The notes below the pieces were generated by a model, which was not told the DNA's origin, searched no databases, and saw only the letters and a program-made list of their open reading frames with translations. Positions 6,195 through 6,338 of a stretch of DNA of 6,338 nucleotides are shown piece by piece (position 1 is the first letter of the stretch; each line of letters opens with the position of its first letter). Source of the DNA: Ruminococcus sp. (GTDB lineage: Bacteria; Bacillota; Clostridia; Oscillospirales; Acutalibacteraceae); contig JAFLSL010000068.1 in assembly GCA_022510985.1 (NCBI GenBank), forward strand, positions 1 through 6,338. Direction: 5' to 3'. Made by a program: the position numbers and the translations under genes.

Positions 6195-6338
6195 AAAAGA
6201 ATGGCTGCAGAATGTTCTTCCAATACGATAGTGAAGGCAACGTAGTCTCAATGATGTTCAATGGTACAAGATACTACTATGTAAAAAACCAGCAAGGCGA
6301 CGTAGAAAAGATTGTTGATAAATCAGGTAACGCAGTAG
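6191..6338 (+). pseudogene. RHS/YD-repeat C-terminal region fragment, running off the window
   Basis: The frame from ATG 6191 is open to the window edge. It reads FFQYDSEGNVVSM, then GTRYYYVKNQQGDVEKIV and DKSGNAV, a clear YD-repeat pattern of the kind found at the start of the RHS-associated core domain. In complete proteins this region lies near the C-terminus, after hundreds to thousands of residues of repeats, and leads to a variable toxin or effector tip. Here it follows the signal-peptide remnant almost directly and in another frame, with no SD of its own that I find convincing. It is therefore best read as the 3' part of an internally deleted gene. Whether a core, a tip domain or an immunity gene follows lies outside the window. 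If the frame stays open it might still be a silent donor cassette. Confidence 0.7.

Noticed and set aside
1..6338. CRISPR array, tRNA or rRNA genes, a new defence system.
   Set aside because: No regularly spaced repeats, no cloverleaf or rRNA-like sequence, and no nuclease-type gene set were seen on either strand. The P-loop/CYTH gene alone does not justify a defence claim.

Overview
The window looks like chromosomal DNA of a low- to mid-GC Clostridia bacterium, most likely a gut Oscillospiraceae/Ruminococcus-type organism. The support is AT-rich intergenic DNA, strong Gram-positive Shine-Dalgarno sites, sigma-A style promoters (TTGACA or TTGAAA, 17-bp spacer, TAAAAT or TATAAT), a CsoR-type copper regulator, and relics of a Tn4451-type TnpV gene and a secreted RHS protein, both common in gut Firmicutes. 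The genus is inference; the phylum-level call is firmer.

Layout. (1) 1-912, minus strand: a P-loop ATPase of the NadR/AAA_28 type fused to a C-terminal CYTH domain; its C-terminal end lies beyond the window. (2) 913-1091: divergent intergenic region with a near-consensus extended -10 promoter for the next gene. (3) 1092-2117: ilvE, branched-chain aminotransferase, closed by a 12-bp hairpin terminator. (4) 2201-5130: a self-contained copper homeostasis operon. A CsoR-type GC-rich palindrome sits inside the promoter of csoR-copA, and a second strong terminator follows at 5159-5190. (5) 5191-5726: non-coding or decayed DNA leading into a broken tnpV (three frameshifts and one stop). (6) 5730-6000: two hairpins, AT-rich DNA and an intact-looking promoter. 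(7) 6007-6338: a broken RHS-repeat secreted protein, with its N-terminal signal peptide region placed almost directly next to a C-terminal RHS repeat segment that runs off the window.

How the genes work together. CsoR should repress its own promoter when copper is low; Cu(I) binding should release it and induce CopA, the Cu(I)-exporting P1B-type ATPase. The most notable feature is the 3' end of copA. The ATPase is fused in frame to a CopZ-like copper chaperone domain, and that domain has its own Shine-Dalgarno sequence and ATG inside the copA reading frame. One cistron may therefore make both a CopA-CopZ fusion and free CopZ. The ATPase-CYTH gene and ilvE look like ordinary chromosomal genes with no evident link to copper. 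Everything after the copA terminator looks like a graveyard of mobile or repetitive genes.
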